Shown in pieces: positions 32,775-44,472 of a stretch of DNA of 64,000 nucleotides. The stretch spans positions 4,975,501 to 5,039,500 of the forward strand of contig OX344749.2 in assembly GCA_947034885.2 (NCBI GenBank). The letters run 5' to 3'. Numbering within the stretch: the first letter of the stretch is position 1; each line of letters opens with the position of its first letter. Made by a program: the position numbers and the translations under genes. The notes beneath the pieces are model-generated. The model was not told the DNA's origin. It did not search any database and was given only the letters and a program-made list of their open reading frames with translations. The DNA is from Thuidium tamariscinum. Taxonomy: Eukaryota; Streptophyta; Bryopsida; Hypnales; Thuidiaceae.

Positions 32775-35700
32775 TCAGACAGCCACTGCTTCTACCACTT
32801 GCTTCGTTTCCGTTGTATCCACTGGTGCATGGTTTTCATCAAGCTGTAACATCGCAAAATTAAAAAACAACGAAACTTTAGGTGGCAGACATGATAGTTT
32901 GACCCAAGAAATTGTCTACAAGGGAGAGAATTGCAAAGGTTCAAACAAGTCAAGACTCAAATTAGGTCTAGATAGACAAGAATTTCATTGGAGTAAAAAT
33001 GAAACAACAACGTCAAAGGAATTACCTTTGCTGATTTGAACAGCTCATCCAACACTTCAGACAAGGTGGGGTGGGCATGCACAGCATATTTGATCTCCTG
33101 TAGAAGAAAGAGCAACAGACTTGTTAAAGAGTACAACCCTTGACAGCATAACACAACAGTGTCAATTTTCACCCTCATCGTGCCAGAGATGGTCAAAGAA
33201 ACACCTCCTTAAAAAGTTCCATATCCAACTTTTGCTAAAACAGCAAAGAACAATAATGTTACTACAAACATGAGAAGGAGCAGGAGTTGTAACTGTCAGG
33301 AATCCTACAGGAAACATGAAATAAATCTAAGTATTCATGCGCTTACTTTTATGGAGGTGCCCAGGGCTATAGCATTTGAAGCTTCGTGAATGAGATCAGC
33401 GGCATGAAGGCCAAGAATGTGAACACCCAGGATTTCACCAGAATCTGGCCGATAGATCAACTGTTTGCAAACAAGGAGTTACATGCATGAATACAAAACT
33501 CAAGAAATAAATCCGGTGTCTACATGCATAGGTTAGATGGTACGCCTATTGATCAAGGACTGAAGCAGATAGTATTTTGGACATAAGGAAGACTCCATTC
33601 CAACCTGCTCTAATTCTTATTCAAACACTCGTTAGTCATCTCAAGAGCTGAGTATTTCATAATATTAGAATCTGAAACCTATGATCGTATATTCGATCTC
33701 ACAATCTTACTTTCTAATGCAGAGGGTTCAAAATTCTTCCAATAATGCCAAGGATGATCTGGACATACATTGTATCTAACACAACTGCACATCTTATGGA
33801 GTCCAAGCAGAGGCGTAAAGGCGTAAAGGCGATGTACCTTAGCCAGTCCATCACCTTCATTCTCGGCAAGAGCCTTGGTATTAGCTTTGAAGCTAGTCTT
33901 CGCAACGCTAACTTTGAAACCCTCCTTTTCAGCTAGTGCTCTCGCTTGTGGCTGCCAGATAACAAAAAGAACATTCTTACTTACCAGTTCTCAACACTCT
34001 AAATTGAGAATTGAATATAAGAAGTCAGATGTTGATCCAAGACGGCTAAGATACAAAGAAATCCGATGTAAACTCCAATTCATCTAAGAGTAGTTGAGTT
34101 GCAAATCACAGCAGTGGTAACTTTTTGAGCAGGTTAACAATCGCACCTCCGTCAAACCGACCATGCTGATCTCAGGGTGCGTGAAGCAAGCCGCTGGTAC
34201 ACTGTTGTGGTTCAAAACGTTTTCTCGGCCAGATATCTGCTCAATCACTGTTCATGAATGGCCCAGGAATTCATTAAACGAGACGACATATCCAAGTCCA
34301 TAGGGAAGATCATACAGAACCTATGAATGAACCTTTAGAAAGATGGTGGAATGACTCACCGGAAATGCCTTGGGCACTAGCTGCATGAGCAAGCATCATC
34401 TTGCCATTTGCATCACCAATGCAATACAAATGCGGCACCTGTAATATCACCATCAACAATCATATAGTCAAATTAAGGTACGCCGCTAACGCGGATCCGT
34501 TTACGCCACAAAGACATGAGAAGAACAAACTGCACAAGTAGTGTACTTGAAAATAGAGAGAGAACTCACTGGTTTGCCTTCTGAATCAAGTACTTGCATT
34601 CGCTCATCTACAGGTACAAATCCCCTCTGCGTTACAACATTGACCTGCACGACCCCGAAGAATACCCCGATTGTTTGTGAGCAAGGATTTAATGCAGAAA
34701 ACACCGGCAAAGATTGATTACAATTCCAAAACAGTGTACAGGTAAGTGCCTTATTGCATCTATCACCTTTTCAAGACCCAGGCCTTTGGTGAATGGAGAG
34801 CGGCCTGTGGCAATAAGGGCTGCATCTACCTGTATTGCAAATCAATATTAGCCACTCAAGAGATAAGCATTCGACTTAACAAATTACAATCACAGAATAC
34901 AAAACTTAAACGGGATAACTGTACGGTCAGTCAATGAGTGCTGGAATTGATACCTCCAGAACGTCTTTTGTCTCCTTCGTTTTGGTATCGATGAGTTCAA
35001 TTTGAACGGGCTTTCCATTTTTAGCTGGTGTAATCTGTACACCATAGCAGCAAACCGTATGCATTGTAAGAACTGGCAAATGTTGAGGTACTATAATTGG
35101 GTTGTTTTTAAAAGACTCGGACGCGTCAAAACTAATCATCTTTTGGAAATGCACTTCCAATGAAGTGCTACAAACGCCAAGCCTTAAAGCAAAACGAAAA
35201 GAGAAATAATCACCTTCTTAGCCAATACTCCAACATGATAATCAATTTTACGAGGATTAATCAAGATCCTCTGTGCAAGCTTGCCAATTTCAGGATCGAA
35301 CCCGGGCATCAAACCATCAAGGGCCTCAACAAACGTAACCTGCCAGGGCACAGCAAGAGGAGAGTGAGCCCTTAAGACTTGGCAGATGCTTAATGGCAAT
35401 GCACAACCACTCCAAATAGATAGTAAACAAGCATACCTCACTTCCCAGGGCAGTGTAAACATCACTGAACTCAAGCCCAATGTAACCGCTTCCAACGATC
35501 GCTATCCAGTCTGGGATCCACTCCAGCTTCAATGCATGGTCGCTTGTGAATACCGTCTTTCCTGCAAATCCATAATTATATTCAGGGCTAATCAAATGGC
35601 GTAAAGATTGAAAGAAAAAAAAATAAGCGATGATATGAATGGCAAGTAGTGAATCCACGCATCTCGCCCACCAACAGATTCTGTGATAATCAATGCATGT

Positions 35701-37747
35701 ATTGCGCAATAAACAAATAGAAACCTTAAAAATGAATCCCACAAGACGTGCTCAATACAGGTGAAAACCATGAGACCCAATCTGGACTCCTTAGTCCTCT
35801 AGGGTTTATCCATCACGCTTACCGTCGACTTCAATGCCTGGGGGAACAAACGGCACAGAACCGGTAGCAATAATAATGTTTCTCGCTGTAACGGTTTTGT
35901 CAGAGAATCCAATTCTTCCATACTTCACCACTTGAGGAGCCTGTGAAGGATACCAACAAAATACACTGGTCAGATTGACGAAGTCGGCCAGCCGTCTTCC
36001 CTCAATGTGTTGTAAGGGTTTTAGCCTTAGGGTTTAAGGCAGGTTCATCACGTTCACGGCATAAAATGATAACCCTGTATTGTATCTTGAAACCATGTCT
36101 TTTTCATAGAGAATTATAGAATCATAGCATCTAATCACCTAACCAAAAACAATGCAAAAAAACTCTCAATTGATTTGTGATTCCTATAATGACTGGTCTG
36201 ATCTTCTCTTGCTACGACCTAATAGGAACTTAATCCAATAAGTGCAAATTTTGAGCGGAGGTGAATATTCCCATTTCAAACAGCATAGTGAAGCTATTTT
36301 CGTCAAAAAACGAGGTTTAATAAGCAGAATCGATCCCCCAATCAGATTTCACAATAGTGGCCTGTCATTCATGCAATTGCCTCTATCAGCAATATCAGTC
36401 ACTGCAAAACTCCAAGAGTACATACCACAACCGAGCCAACACCAGTCAAAATATCAACGCCAATGGCTTTCATGGAATTGGTCAGATTGCCCCGGATCTT
36501 GGTGGCCAAGTTGTTGGCGTGGTCTGCCACGGCCTGTCTGTCATAACTGGCTGCTGCCACCTGACCCGATCACACCCCAGAAGAAGCTAAAGGCATATGT
36601 CCCGATTGCACCCGACTAAACCACACAGCTATAATTTTACTCAAAGTAGCAAAATGAAGACCTCCAAACAAAGATTCCATTCATAGAAATTACATTGGAT
36701 CGAACCTTCTCAGAGAAGGCTTAATAAAGATGAGAAGCTCAGTATAACCATTAGCCTAGTACATGGATTTCAGAAACACTTCTAAAACCCATCACTAATT
36801 CGCCACGACAACTCCAAAAATCGCGACTCAACCTGTGTTGGGTTCCATTTTCTTTAGACAAAAAACAAAATATTCAGAATTGGAATTTTCCAGATAACCA
36901 GAGTAGCTGCAAAAACGCAGAAAAGATGAATACCTGGATCCCGAGAGCCTTGAGGTGGTGCTCATCTCGAAGCTCACGCATGCGCCCACTCACAGCCAAG
37001 AGTGCTTTGGAAGGCACACAGCCACGATTCACACAAGTGCCGCCCACTACGTCGCCCTCGATGATTGCTGTCTTCAAGCCCTGCATCCCCATTGACGTAG
37101 AGTTACAGACAAGTCCCTACCTAAATGCACCACTCTAAAATCTTTCACCATGGATACATATTGATTATTGAGAATGTACAATGTAAGAATTCATGTCAAT
37201 TTTAGGTCATCTACCAATAAGCCTTCGAATCCTTATAACATTCGCATACAGTAACAAATAACGCATTCTTGAGTGCGTTGGAATCCTATTCGCAAACAAA
37301 AAACACGTCAAAATTCACTAGAAACCAATGCTCACTGTTGCATTTAGCTGTGGTTACTTGACGCGGATTGCTTCCCCCAACACCCAGTAGCTAATGTGAG
37401 CACCAAGGAGTAGAACTTACCTTCTCCACGGCATGAAGAGCAGCACCATGGCCTCCCACGCCCGCGCCAATGATCACTACGTCGTAATCGAACTGCTGGG
37501 GGGCTGCGCCATTGGTGCCACTCGCAGCACGCACACTCAAATCTCCGTTGCACGACACAACAGCTCGGTTCTGGAATGGGGAAGAGACGCGGAGCTCCTT
37601 CTTGAGCTCGAAGGAGATCGAGCCTGTTCGCGATAGTCCGGTGAAAGAAGCGAAGGGAGTGCGGGGGGAAGAGGCGCGGATCGGATTCTCAATGCAACCA
37701 CCTAAAGTCGGGGTCAAATTCCTGCAGGCCAGCATTGTTGCCGCCAT
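32775..37747 (-). CDS. LPD: Plastid dihydrolipoamide dehydrogenase (E3 subunit), 15 exons, 581 aa
   Basis: The flavoenzyme that reoxidises dihydrolipoyl groups with NAD+. In plastids it is the E3 of the pyruvate dehydrogenase complex that feeds fatty-acid synthesis. The exons on the - strand are 37747-37421, 37080-36934, 36560-36426, 35940-35823, 35561-35437, 35339-35214, 35034-34954, 34829-34767, 34644-34570, 34438-34360, 34247-34147, 33951-33838, 33460-33347, 33097-33026 and 32843-32775, all GT-AG and in phase. Residues 1 to about 80 are rich in Ser, Arg and Ala with few acidic residues, a typical transit peptide. The FAD site is [13 protein letters not shown] (94-99 core), the redox disulfide is [13 protein letters not shown] (Cys125, Cys130), the NAD site is [10 protein letters not shown] (266-271), the second FAD motif is CIGDANGK (Asp408), and the catalytic pair is HAHPTLSE (His544, Glu549). 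CVNRGC and the overall sequence match the plastid rather than the mitochondrial E3 type. The length fits the family, and nothing appears broken. Confidence 0.96.
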
Positions 37748-38135
37748 CGCTTGAGTTGAAAGTAAGGATCAATTTCAGGGTGGAAGTACACGAGTGCAGA
37801 CTGGAATGTGCCTGCGAAATTATATGAGAAGAAGAAATGGTGAGAGAAGGGCGAGGGCGGAGCGACCAGAGTGGTCGAGTGGTGCGATGAGCCTCGGTTT
37901 CTTCTTCACCCAAGGGGGAACGAACGAAAACGAACAAACGGGCGGACGAACGATCGAGGGAGCGATCAACTGCCCAGTTGAACGAAAGTTCTTAACGAAC
38001 GAAACTCATAACTTCGTTGGTTATGTACTATCAATGGCTGACTTCAGAAGGCACACTCACAGCATCTTTGTTTTGTGGACCCATCAGAGCCTTCAAACTG
38101 ACAGCCAGCCCTCCGATGGAAAACCAGAAACGCTA
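37748..38135 (-). promoter_or_regulatory. 5' flank and probable 5' UTR/promoter of LPD
   Basis: This DNA is immediately upstream of the LPD start. It is richer in G and C than the intergenic DNA, with purine-rich tracts such as GAACGAACGAAAACGAACAA near 37918. No gene was accepted, and no exact promoter element can be named. Confidence 0.35.
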
Positions 38136-38366
38136 TTAACCCTTGAATGACGCCCCCGGACGTTTGGCGTCCGCTGCATGACAAAGAATCTTTCCTTCCA
38201 AGATAGAAATGTAACTTTTCATCCTCGATATTGGGGGTCGAAAGGGAAGATTTTCTACAGTACTTTGACTTCCAATGCATATATTTGGCTTTTTCAAAGT
38301 AGGTGATGTCACACAGTATCAAAATGCATGGTTTCTGCAGCCATCGGTCCGTCCTTCAAGGGTTAA
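38136..38366. mobile_element. piggyBac-like MITE A, 223 bp, TTAA-flanked
   Basis: The body is 38140-38362, with TTAA on each side (38136-38139 and 38363-38366). The terminal inverted repeats are CCCTTGAATGACG and, read inward from the right, CCCTTGAAGGACG (12 of 13 identical). A TTAA duplication with CCC ends is the signature of piggyBac elements. A sub-terminal block CCCGGACG/GGTCCGTC may be a second inverted motif. It is non-coding. Confidence 0.7.
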
Positions 38367-38843
38367 GGTGGTTACATCTAAAAGCGCCACAAATTGATGT
38401 TGTGACTAGTTACTACCATTAGGCTGTTCAAAATTTTGCAGCCTTTGGATACAATATGTAGCGTTTGGATACAATATGCAAAAGTTATCAAGGATCAAGT
38501 TTGTTCTTAAAAGTGCCATCCACAGTCTGATAAGAAATTTTAGCTTAAGCGGCTAAAATCCTACTTTCTTGCACCAATTGGTTGCTTGAAGAATACTCCT
38601 GGCTAGGCCTTAAGAAAATAAAGAATATTCTTTTTTTTTCCTCTAAAATGATCGAGGTTTTTCCTAAAATTTTGAACTTCATTCGGAAATTTTGGATTTC
38701 AACTAGTTGACTTGTAACTAAATGCCGGTACTCCTGTTCATTGGTGCTGTCTATAGTTTGTGTACATAAGTGATTTCGGAAATGTACATAAACTATTGAT
38801 GACACTTTAAAGTCAATTGTGCTTATAGGTGTACCCACCCCAT
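38364..38843 (-). mobile_element. MITE family G, copy 4, rearranged
   Basis: It starts TAAGGTGGTTACATC and shares AAAAGCGCCAC, TTTGGATACAATATGCAAAAGT and AAAAGTGCCATCCACAG with family G in reverse orientation. It then contains about 170 bp of unrelated DNA before ending in GTGCTTATAGGTGTACCCACC. The first TA overlaps the right-hand TTAA of the piggyBac-like element at 38140-38362, so the two elements share their junction. Confidence 0.5.
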
Positions 38844-39269
38844 GCCTACCTAGCCAAAGGTGCAATCTGGGTATTTAATTGGGTTGGGTCAAAGTGATTG
38901 CCCCATAGCAAATATAGTCTAAGCTAGAAACAAGTTGACTATGGCCAAATTCAATGAATAAGTAGCCAAATGTTGAGCCTTGGCTATGGCTGAGTAAATG
39001 TTTGACTATACTCTGAACCCTAATATCAAGCTAGGTACAATCATCCAATTGACCATCAAATTTTTAATTTTAAAAAAATGAAATGTTTACAAGAAATTTA
39101 TCTAGTCCTTCAAGTTCATGATTTTATTTATTCCACAAGGATTGGGACTCTTCTTCCTACACCAAGAGGATATAGTAAGCTCCATTGTACACTTGAAAAC
39201 TTATGTATTGCTACATTCTCATGGAGATGATAAAGGAAATTAATTCCATGTGGATGTAGCAAGAAGTAA

Positions 39270-39352
39270 GTTTGCAATTAGCAAGGCTCACTATATCCAC
39301 ATGGGAGGTGTCCTAACCCATGTGAATATGGTGAGCCTTGCCCATTGCAAAC
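39270..39352. repeat. Short stem-loop, 36-nt arms and 11-nt loop
   Basis: The left arm 39270-39305 (GTTTGCAATTAGCAAGGC...) pairs with the right arm 39317-39352 (...GCCTTGCCCATTGCAAAC) with four mismatches in 36, at least one of them a G-U wobble if transcribed from the + strand. The size and near-perfect pairing resemble a small-RNA precursor, but many MITE remnants look the same. No promoter or conserved miRNA was recognised. Confidence 0.45.
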
Positions 39353-40029
39353 TCAAAGAAATTTGAAAACTCTTCAAGCAATGAGAGATAGATCTCAAAG
39401 GATAAAAAAACAATTTGTTTGTGGTGTATATTTAAGGAAAAATTACTAAACTTGATTCCTTGGTAACGGTGTTTGTTCCTTTTGGAAAGCTACCTACATT
39501 GATTTGCATTGGGATAGATCACTACGAAATGGCCTTGCCACAATTAGAGAGCATTGTAAAGGACTTGATCCTGAATCCTGATTCTAAGTCAACTATAGAG
39601 ATGTTGCCATCATTATTCTTGCCATCGTTGGCATTTTAACCTTCTTGCATGTCATAGATTCTTGAAAGAAACACATTTTTGTTCTACTCTCAATTTTCAT
39701 GGTCATTTAAAGAATGTCATCGTAGATACTTCAACATTGCAAAAACTTGCAATTTTTGAATAGAATGCCCAAATGATGATGATGGAATTTTTTATTGCCC
39801 AAAGATAGAGGATGAATTTATAGAGGAAATGTCGGTAATTTTAGAGATATAGAGAATTTTTGAAACATACACTTATCAAGTCATTTTTCAATTGTGATTT
39901 TTGGAAGTGAATGAAGGTGAATACATCTACATTTTAGTATCTATATATGTACTCTTTTAGGGCCTACTTTGAAAAAGAAGAAGAAGGATACGCATTCTAA
40001 AGCGGAGAATATTAGAGTGGAGGAAAGAA

Positions 40030-40740
40030 ATGCAATAACCCTTTTTCAATTAGTAACGGGTAACTAATTAATTGCAAATGGTTGGCAATTTATTTTGTGT
40101 TAGATTGAGTACAACTTCTTTCATTGCTATAGTAAAGGAATGTTGTGAAGCTATGAGGATCCATTTGAGACCACTAGTTTTTAAGAAACCAACTCTTGCT
40201 TAGATGAAACAAATAGCAAATAGTTTTAAAGTACTATTTGACATTTTTCTCACTCTAGGAGTTATAGATGGTAGTGATATTTCTATTACAATACCATCTA
40301 GCTCATGATCCAATAGCATGTTATTGTTGAAAGGGATACTATTCATGTTTACTACAAGGAATTGTAGATGCCAATTGCAAATTTTGAGATTATAGTTTTG
40401 AATGGGCTAGACAGATTCATAATTGGACCTTATTTTAGAAATCTAATATTGGGAAGAAGGCTATGAAAGGGGCATTTCTACTTTTCAAATTTAATGTTGA
40501 TGCTACATATCCTATAAGGCTTTGGTTTTACTCACCATTTAAGGGTGAAAAAGAAAGATTGCTAAGAAAAAAAGCACACTGAAATTTTATTCAATCAAGC
40601 ATCTCTATGTGTGTAGAGAAAGCATTTGGAATTCCAAAAGGAAAGTGGTGCATACTATTCAAGAGCATTGACATGCCACTTTGGAATGTACCTAATATTA
40701 TTACAATGTCTTTCTATCTCCACAATCTTTGAAATATAAA
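40030..40740 (+). pseudogene. PIF/Harbinger transposase (DDE, ALP1-like) pseudogene
   Basis: The remains read in order: a frame near 40080-40150 resembling the family's N-terminal part (STTSFIAIVKECCEAM), GVIDGSDISI at 40258-40287 (the IDG-x-x-I motif with the first Asp), then from 40358 GIVDANCKF, FEWARQIHNWTLF, NIGKKAMKGAF, CVEKAFGIPKGKW (the Glu) and IDMPLWNVPNIITM. The second catalytic Asp is Asn (IHN). The frame holds at least four in-frame stops and one frameshift between the first and second blocks, so it is dead. Harbinger transposases cut and paste DNA with a 3-bp target duplication. Flanking terminal repeats were not identified. Confidence 0.75.
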
Positions 40741-42153
40741 CAAAATACTTCCATTCTTTATAAATTTGTGATATAATAGAGGATGTGATACAAAAGAAAA
40801 TGGTACAAATGCTTATTTGTCCAAATGGCCCAAAGTGGAAACTTTAATATCTATTTTCCATTTTTCCATAATAAAATCCTTATAAAAATTTCCAAAAAAA
40901 CACAAGATATGTAAAGTAATTTCTTGGTTCTAAAATGAAATTTGAAATGAAATTTGAAAGTCCTTAGACCAATTTTAATCAACTATCAACTTCCAAAGTA
41001 ATCTTTGAATTTTTTATTTTTTTAGAAATTTGAATTTAGATACAAAATTTAGAGGTAAATAGTTGAAAATAAAAGTCATATATCTGGATGACACTAGATG
41101 TGTGCATAACCTCTATGTATCCCTTCTTGCACATACCTAATGCCATCCAAACACATGACTTACAAAAGATGAATAAATGCTTTAATTAGATCACAATCAA
41201 AGATGTTTCAATAGGACACCTTAGAGATGCATCACTCTTGATTGGGACTCCAAAATTTTAATTAATTCATACATTATTCCAAAATTACATGTTTCAATTT
41301 GTTGCAACTTTCCAAAATGGGACCAAGATTCACCAAAAAAATTATATTCTCATAATGTAAACTAATCAAAACAACCCAAAGTTACTAAAATGAATCCCCA
41401 TATGTCAAAACATCATTCTTAGAGCAACATAGAATGAATACAATTGAATTCCACCATACAATATTGAATATTTCATTTACACTTTAATTTATGTTTGACT
41501 AGTAATGTGATTAGAATTTTTTAGATTGCTATATCCAATCCACATCCAATTAAAAAGCTTAAGAGAGTCTTACTTCTTTTGAACCAACAATGAGAGCCTT
41601 TTATATTAGTTGTGAGAGATCACAAGAATTGGCTATAAGATACTCTTGAATTGTCACAATTCTCCTTTAAAAATGATCCTATAAAATGCAAGTCACCCTC
41701 CTAATTTGAACTTCTCTCTTCTTCAATTTGGCTTGAAGAAATGTCATGAATGCATCAACACAACTCCAATTGAAGGTTCTTATACAAGTTGGAATGCATG
41801 CTTCTACAATGGCATTTGTCTCTAAGATGAAAGTACCAAAATACTCCATAATGCTTGTTGTATTGCCTCCACCAATTGATGTAACTTTTTTGACTTGATC
41901 ATTGATTTGTCCAATAGATATTGGGATTAATGTAATATAATCTTTTCTACTTAACAACAACCACATGCAATATTTTTGGAAATTGATTATAGTACATTCA
42001 CATGAAGTTCATCATAAAAAGTGGCTCATCAAAGGTTCGAAAATGTAATTAGGACACCAAATCCTATTGTGTAAGATTGGTGAATCCTCCACCAGCCATT
42101 GACCTAATACCATCCAAATGATAAGGCATGCACTATTCTCACTCTTACATCAA
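40741..42153. other. AT-rich intergenic DNA, one unrecognised frame
   Basis: A 95-codon - strand frame (41966-41679) starts with ATG and is long for such AT-rich DNA. I see no known motif in it and no good splice sites that would extend it. The remainder has no recognisable feature. Confidence 0.35.
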
Positions 42154-42517
42154 TAGGGGTAGTCACGGTTCCTTCGAGCACCCAAATTTCGCAGAAGAAT
42201 GAGGGAAAACAGGGTCTAATCAGGAGTCAATTAGCATGAAGGAGCTATGACACCCCTTTCGAGCGCGGTGAGCGTGTAGAATCAGAATCGTGCGAGATCG
42301 GCAACTCCGACACTGCGATCAACAGCTTCCGGTAACAACTTCGCTCGCTAACGGTTCTTACCGCTTATTCACCTCCGGAGTAGAATAAGCGACACGGCGA
42401 AGTCTTCACCGTCGAAAAATATTCCGTCGCATACCGTCTCGCAAGAGCCAACTCGCAGCTGCCACGACGAAAAACGGTGGTGAAGTTCGGCAGGGAGGAA
42501 GAGCCGTGACTACCCTT
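42154..42517. mobile_element. GC-richer MITE with TAGGGGTAGTCACGG ends
   Basis: The ends TAGGGGTAGTCACGG (42154) and CCGTGACTACCCTTA (to 42517) are inverted copies. If TA is the target duplication, the body is 42156-42515. The interior is markedly GC-rich (GACACGGCGAAGTC, CCGTCGCATACCGTC) in an AT-rich neighbourhood, and has internal inverted blocks around AATAAGCGACACGG and ACCGCTTATTC. A single related end, TAGGGGTAGTCAC, occurs at 57867. No transposase frame is seen. Confidence 0.6.
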
Positions 42518-42648
42518 AATGACTATTAAGTCACTGGTTGATATTGGCTTCATCCCATTGTCGCAGAGGATAGGGGGAACACTGGATGCCGGGCCGGCTC
42601 AGTTGATGCCCGGCCGGGTATACGTTCTCGCAGTCGTGGGTTCGGCCA

Positions 42649-42659
42649 TTTAGGGTTTT
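42649..42659 (+). promoter_or_regulatory. Telo-box (TAGGGTTT) upstream of TOM5 copy 1
   Basis: TTTAGGGTTTT lies about 125 bp before the start codon. The AAACCCTA/TAGGGTTT telo-box is a known plant promoter element common in translation and housekeeping genes. The second copy has TTTAGGGTTC at 46750, which loses the last base of the core. Function here is inferred from position only. Confidence 0.45.
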
Positions 42660-42782
42660 CGTTCGGGCTTGATGTCGGGTCCAAGTTTGTTCCGAATTTC
42701 TCACCCTGATGCTCGTCAGTCGTCTTTCGTCTCTCCCGATTGCGCATTGACGTTGCGGAGGGTGTGGCATTTGACTGCGAAG

Positions 42783-43641
42783 ATGGCGCAAAGCAATTGG
42801 CAGAAGCTGAAAAATCGGTGGAACGCCGAGACGAAGGATGAGGAGGAGCTCGCAGCACACTTGGTAACGCTTTCTGAAACACTATCGTGAGGGGATTATT
42901 CAACAAGTTAAAAATGACTCGGTGATTGTGATGCGTGGTCATCACTGCGAATTCTCGGTGCGGGATGTAGTGTTTTAGGGTTTACTGCCTTCTGATTGTA
43001 TGAAGCTGTGCCTGGGATGAAGTTTTCAGGCGTGTGCACGTGCTTCCGAATTTCTCTTGAATTTGTGTTCGCATTTTTCTGTTTTTTTGAACATTTTGAT
43101 GGTGTTCGACAGTGATGCCAAGAAACACGCTGATGCTACCTCTGTGGCAGGAGTAGTACAGAGGTCCTGCTGTGTAGACTCGGCGTTCAATAGCATACCG
43201 ATGGCATCGAGGTCCCATGTGAAGCACTAAGAGCACCCTAACGCATTTATTAAAACCAAAGTCATGGAGGTCAAGCCCTAGAGGACTTTTCTCTTATGAA
43301 AATGTATTAGACACTATGCGGATCGCTTGCATGGCAGTTCTGGTTTTCTCACAAACCCTAATCGCTCCGCTCCATAGGGTTTGCGATTTCTGAAGCTTTT
43401 CAATCAGTAATCCGAAGCTGGGATTTTCAGAGCATCGAGGGAATACCTTATAGTATTGGCGGATCCTTCTTCAGTTTCTCTACAGTGCAAACGAGCCTTA
43501 CCTCTAACTTGCTTATTTCAAGTTCAGGGTTTGAAACTGACCGTTGTCTCTTCTTGAATGCAGAGACTTGTGCGAGCTGTGGGACTGTTTGCAGGGTCCG
43601 TGTTTTTGATGCGCAATTTTGGTGACTTGATGGCCATTTAA
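42783..43641 (+). CDS. TOM5: TOM5-like mitochondrial import receptor subunit, copy 1, 2 exons, 52 aa
   Basis: A small subunit of the TOM complex, the protein-import channel of the mitochondrial outer membrane. Exon 1 is 42783-42863 and exon 2 is 43564-43641, joined at a phase-0 GT-AG intron of 700 bp. The 27-residue N-terminal part is charged (MAQSNWQKLKNRW, ETKDEEELAAHL) and lies on the cytosolic side in this family. Exon 2 encodes one membrane segment, VRAVGLFAGSVFLMRNFGD, ending LMAI just before TAA. Size and layout match plant TOM5, and the exact family is recognised from memory of this C-terminal segment. Only one residue differs from copy 2: Glu24 here, Lys24 there. The start ATG has a good context (AAGATGG). 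Confidence 0.82.
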
Positions 43642-44472
43642 GCGGGATTGAGCGTACCGGTGTTTCTCTCCTGGCCCTATTTCCTGACCGAAAGTAGTGG
43701 CGTTAGCAGCTTAGGCTCGCGATGAGTATAGCTGCCTGTGTTGAATGATTCTTTGAACACTTGGTTTGTAAAGTTGCGATCCACACATGGTAGAGACCGT
43801 GATCAAGATTATTTGAATACTTGCTGAGTTTTTCGCAGCTTGAAGTACGGGTTTGTTTGGTTTATTGCAAGTATCTTGTCATTACGTGTAAAGCTTGTCT
43901 GTGAATCCCAGTGAGTTCATTTTGCGTGACCAGTGGGACAGATCCGCAGTTGATTTGGTTCATTTTTCCCGCACAGCTTCCTTTATATATTTTTTCCACG
44001 TTGTTGACAGGGTCGGTTGTTTGATGGATTTCAACATATTTCGTGAGTCGTGACCGACGCTTGCTGTTCAGCTCTCGTTCAGATGCCTTCGTTCCTATTG
44101 TGCAGTGGTATGTCCACGCAAATGACTTTTTAGCCTCTCCTCCCTTGCACCTGGACAGTTCTCCAACCCTCCCTTTGAGTTTTGGGTGCGCTTAAATCCT
44201 TGCCTCTCCTTGCGTCTACCGTAGACAATTCTAGGCAGAAGTTTCACTTAGTGTTGAGCTGCGTGCATCTTTTCGTTTCTTCGAGTCTGGACAAATTATG
44301 GAAGCTCTCTTTTAGCTAGAGTTGGAACTCTGGGCTTCGTTGACTTCATGCGTCTGGACAAATCACAGGAGCCTCGCAGTGTTGAGTGGAAACGAACGGT
44401 TCTGCGTAAGTTCAAATAGTGGGACTCTCTGTAAGTGTTCATCGAAGGGGTGAGCTGATCGGGACACCCGTG
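43642..44472. other. TOM5 copy 1 3' region and DNA up to the tRNA
   Basis: The first roughly 490 bp belong to the duplicated unit and likely include the 3' UTR. The rest is not shared with copy 2 and shows no gene. Confidence 0.5.

Larger units (their letters stand above)
42557..44128 (+). repeat. Segmental duplication unit 1 (contains TOM5 copy 1)
   Basis: About 1.6 kb is duplicated at 46655-48272 in the same orientation, offset by about 4.1 kb. It carries promoter, both exons, the 700-bp intron and the 3' region of TOM5. The similarity is very high across the intron and complete across exon 2 and the next roughly 200 bp. The 5' flank is more diverged. Confidence 0.9.

Noticed and set aside
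32775..37747. LPD as a plastid-genome insertion
   Set aside because: It has 15 spliceosomal introns and a transit peptide; this enzyme is nuclear-encoded.
41679..41966. 95-codon - strand frame in AT-rich DNA
   Set aside because: It has an ATG but no recognisable motif, no supporting splice sites and no neighbour that explains it. Left as an unrecognised frame.
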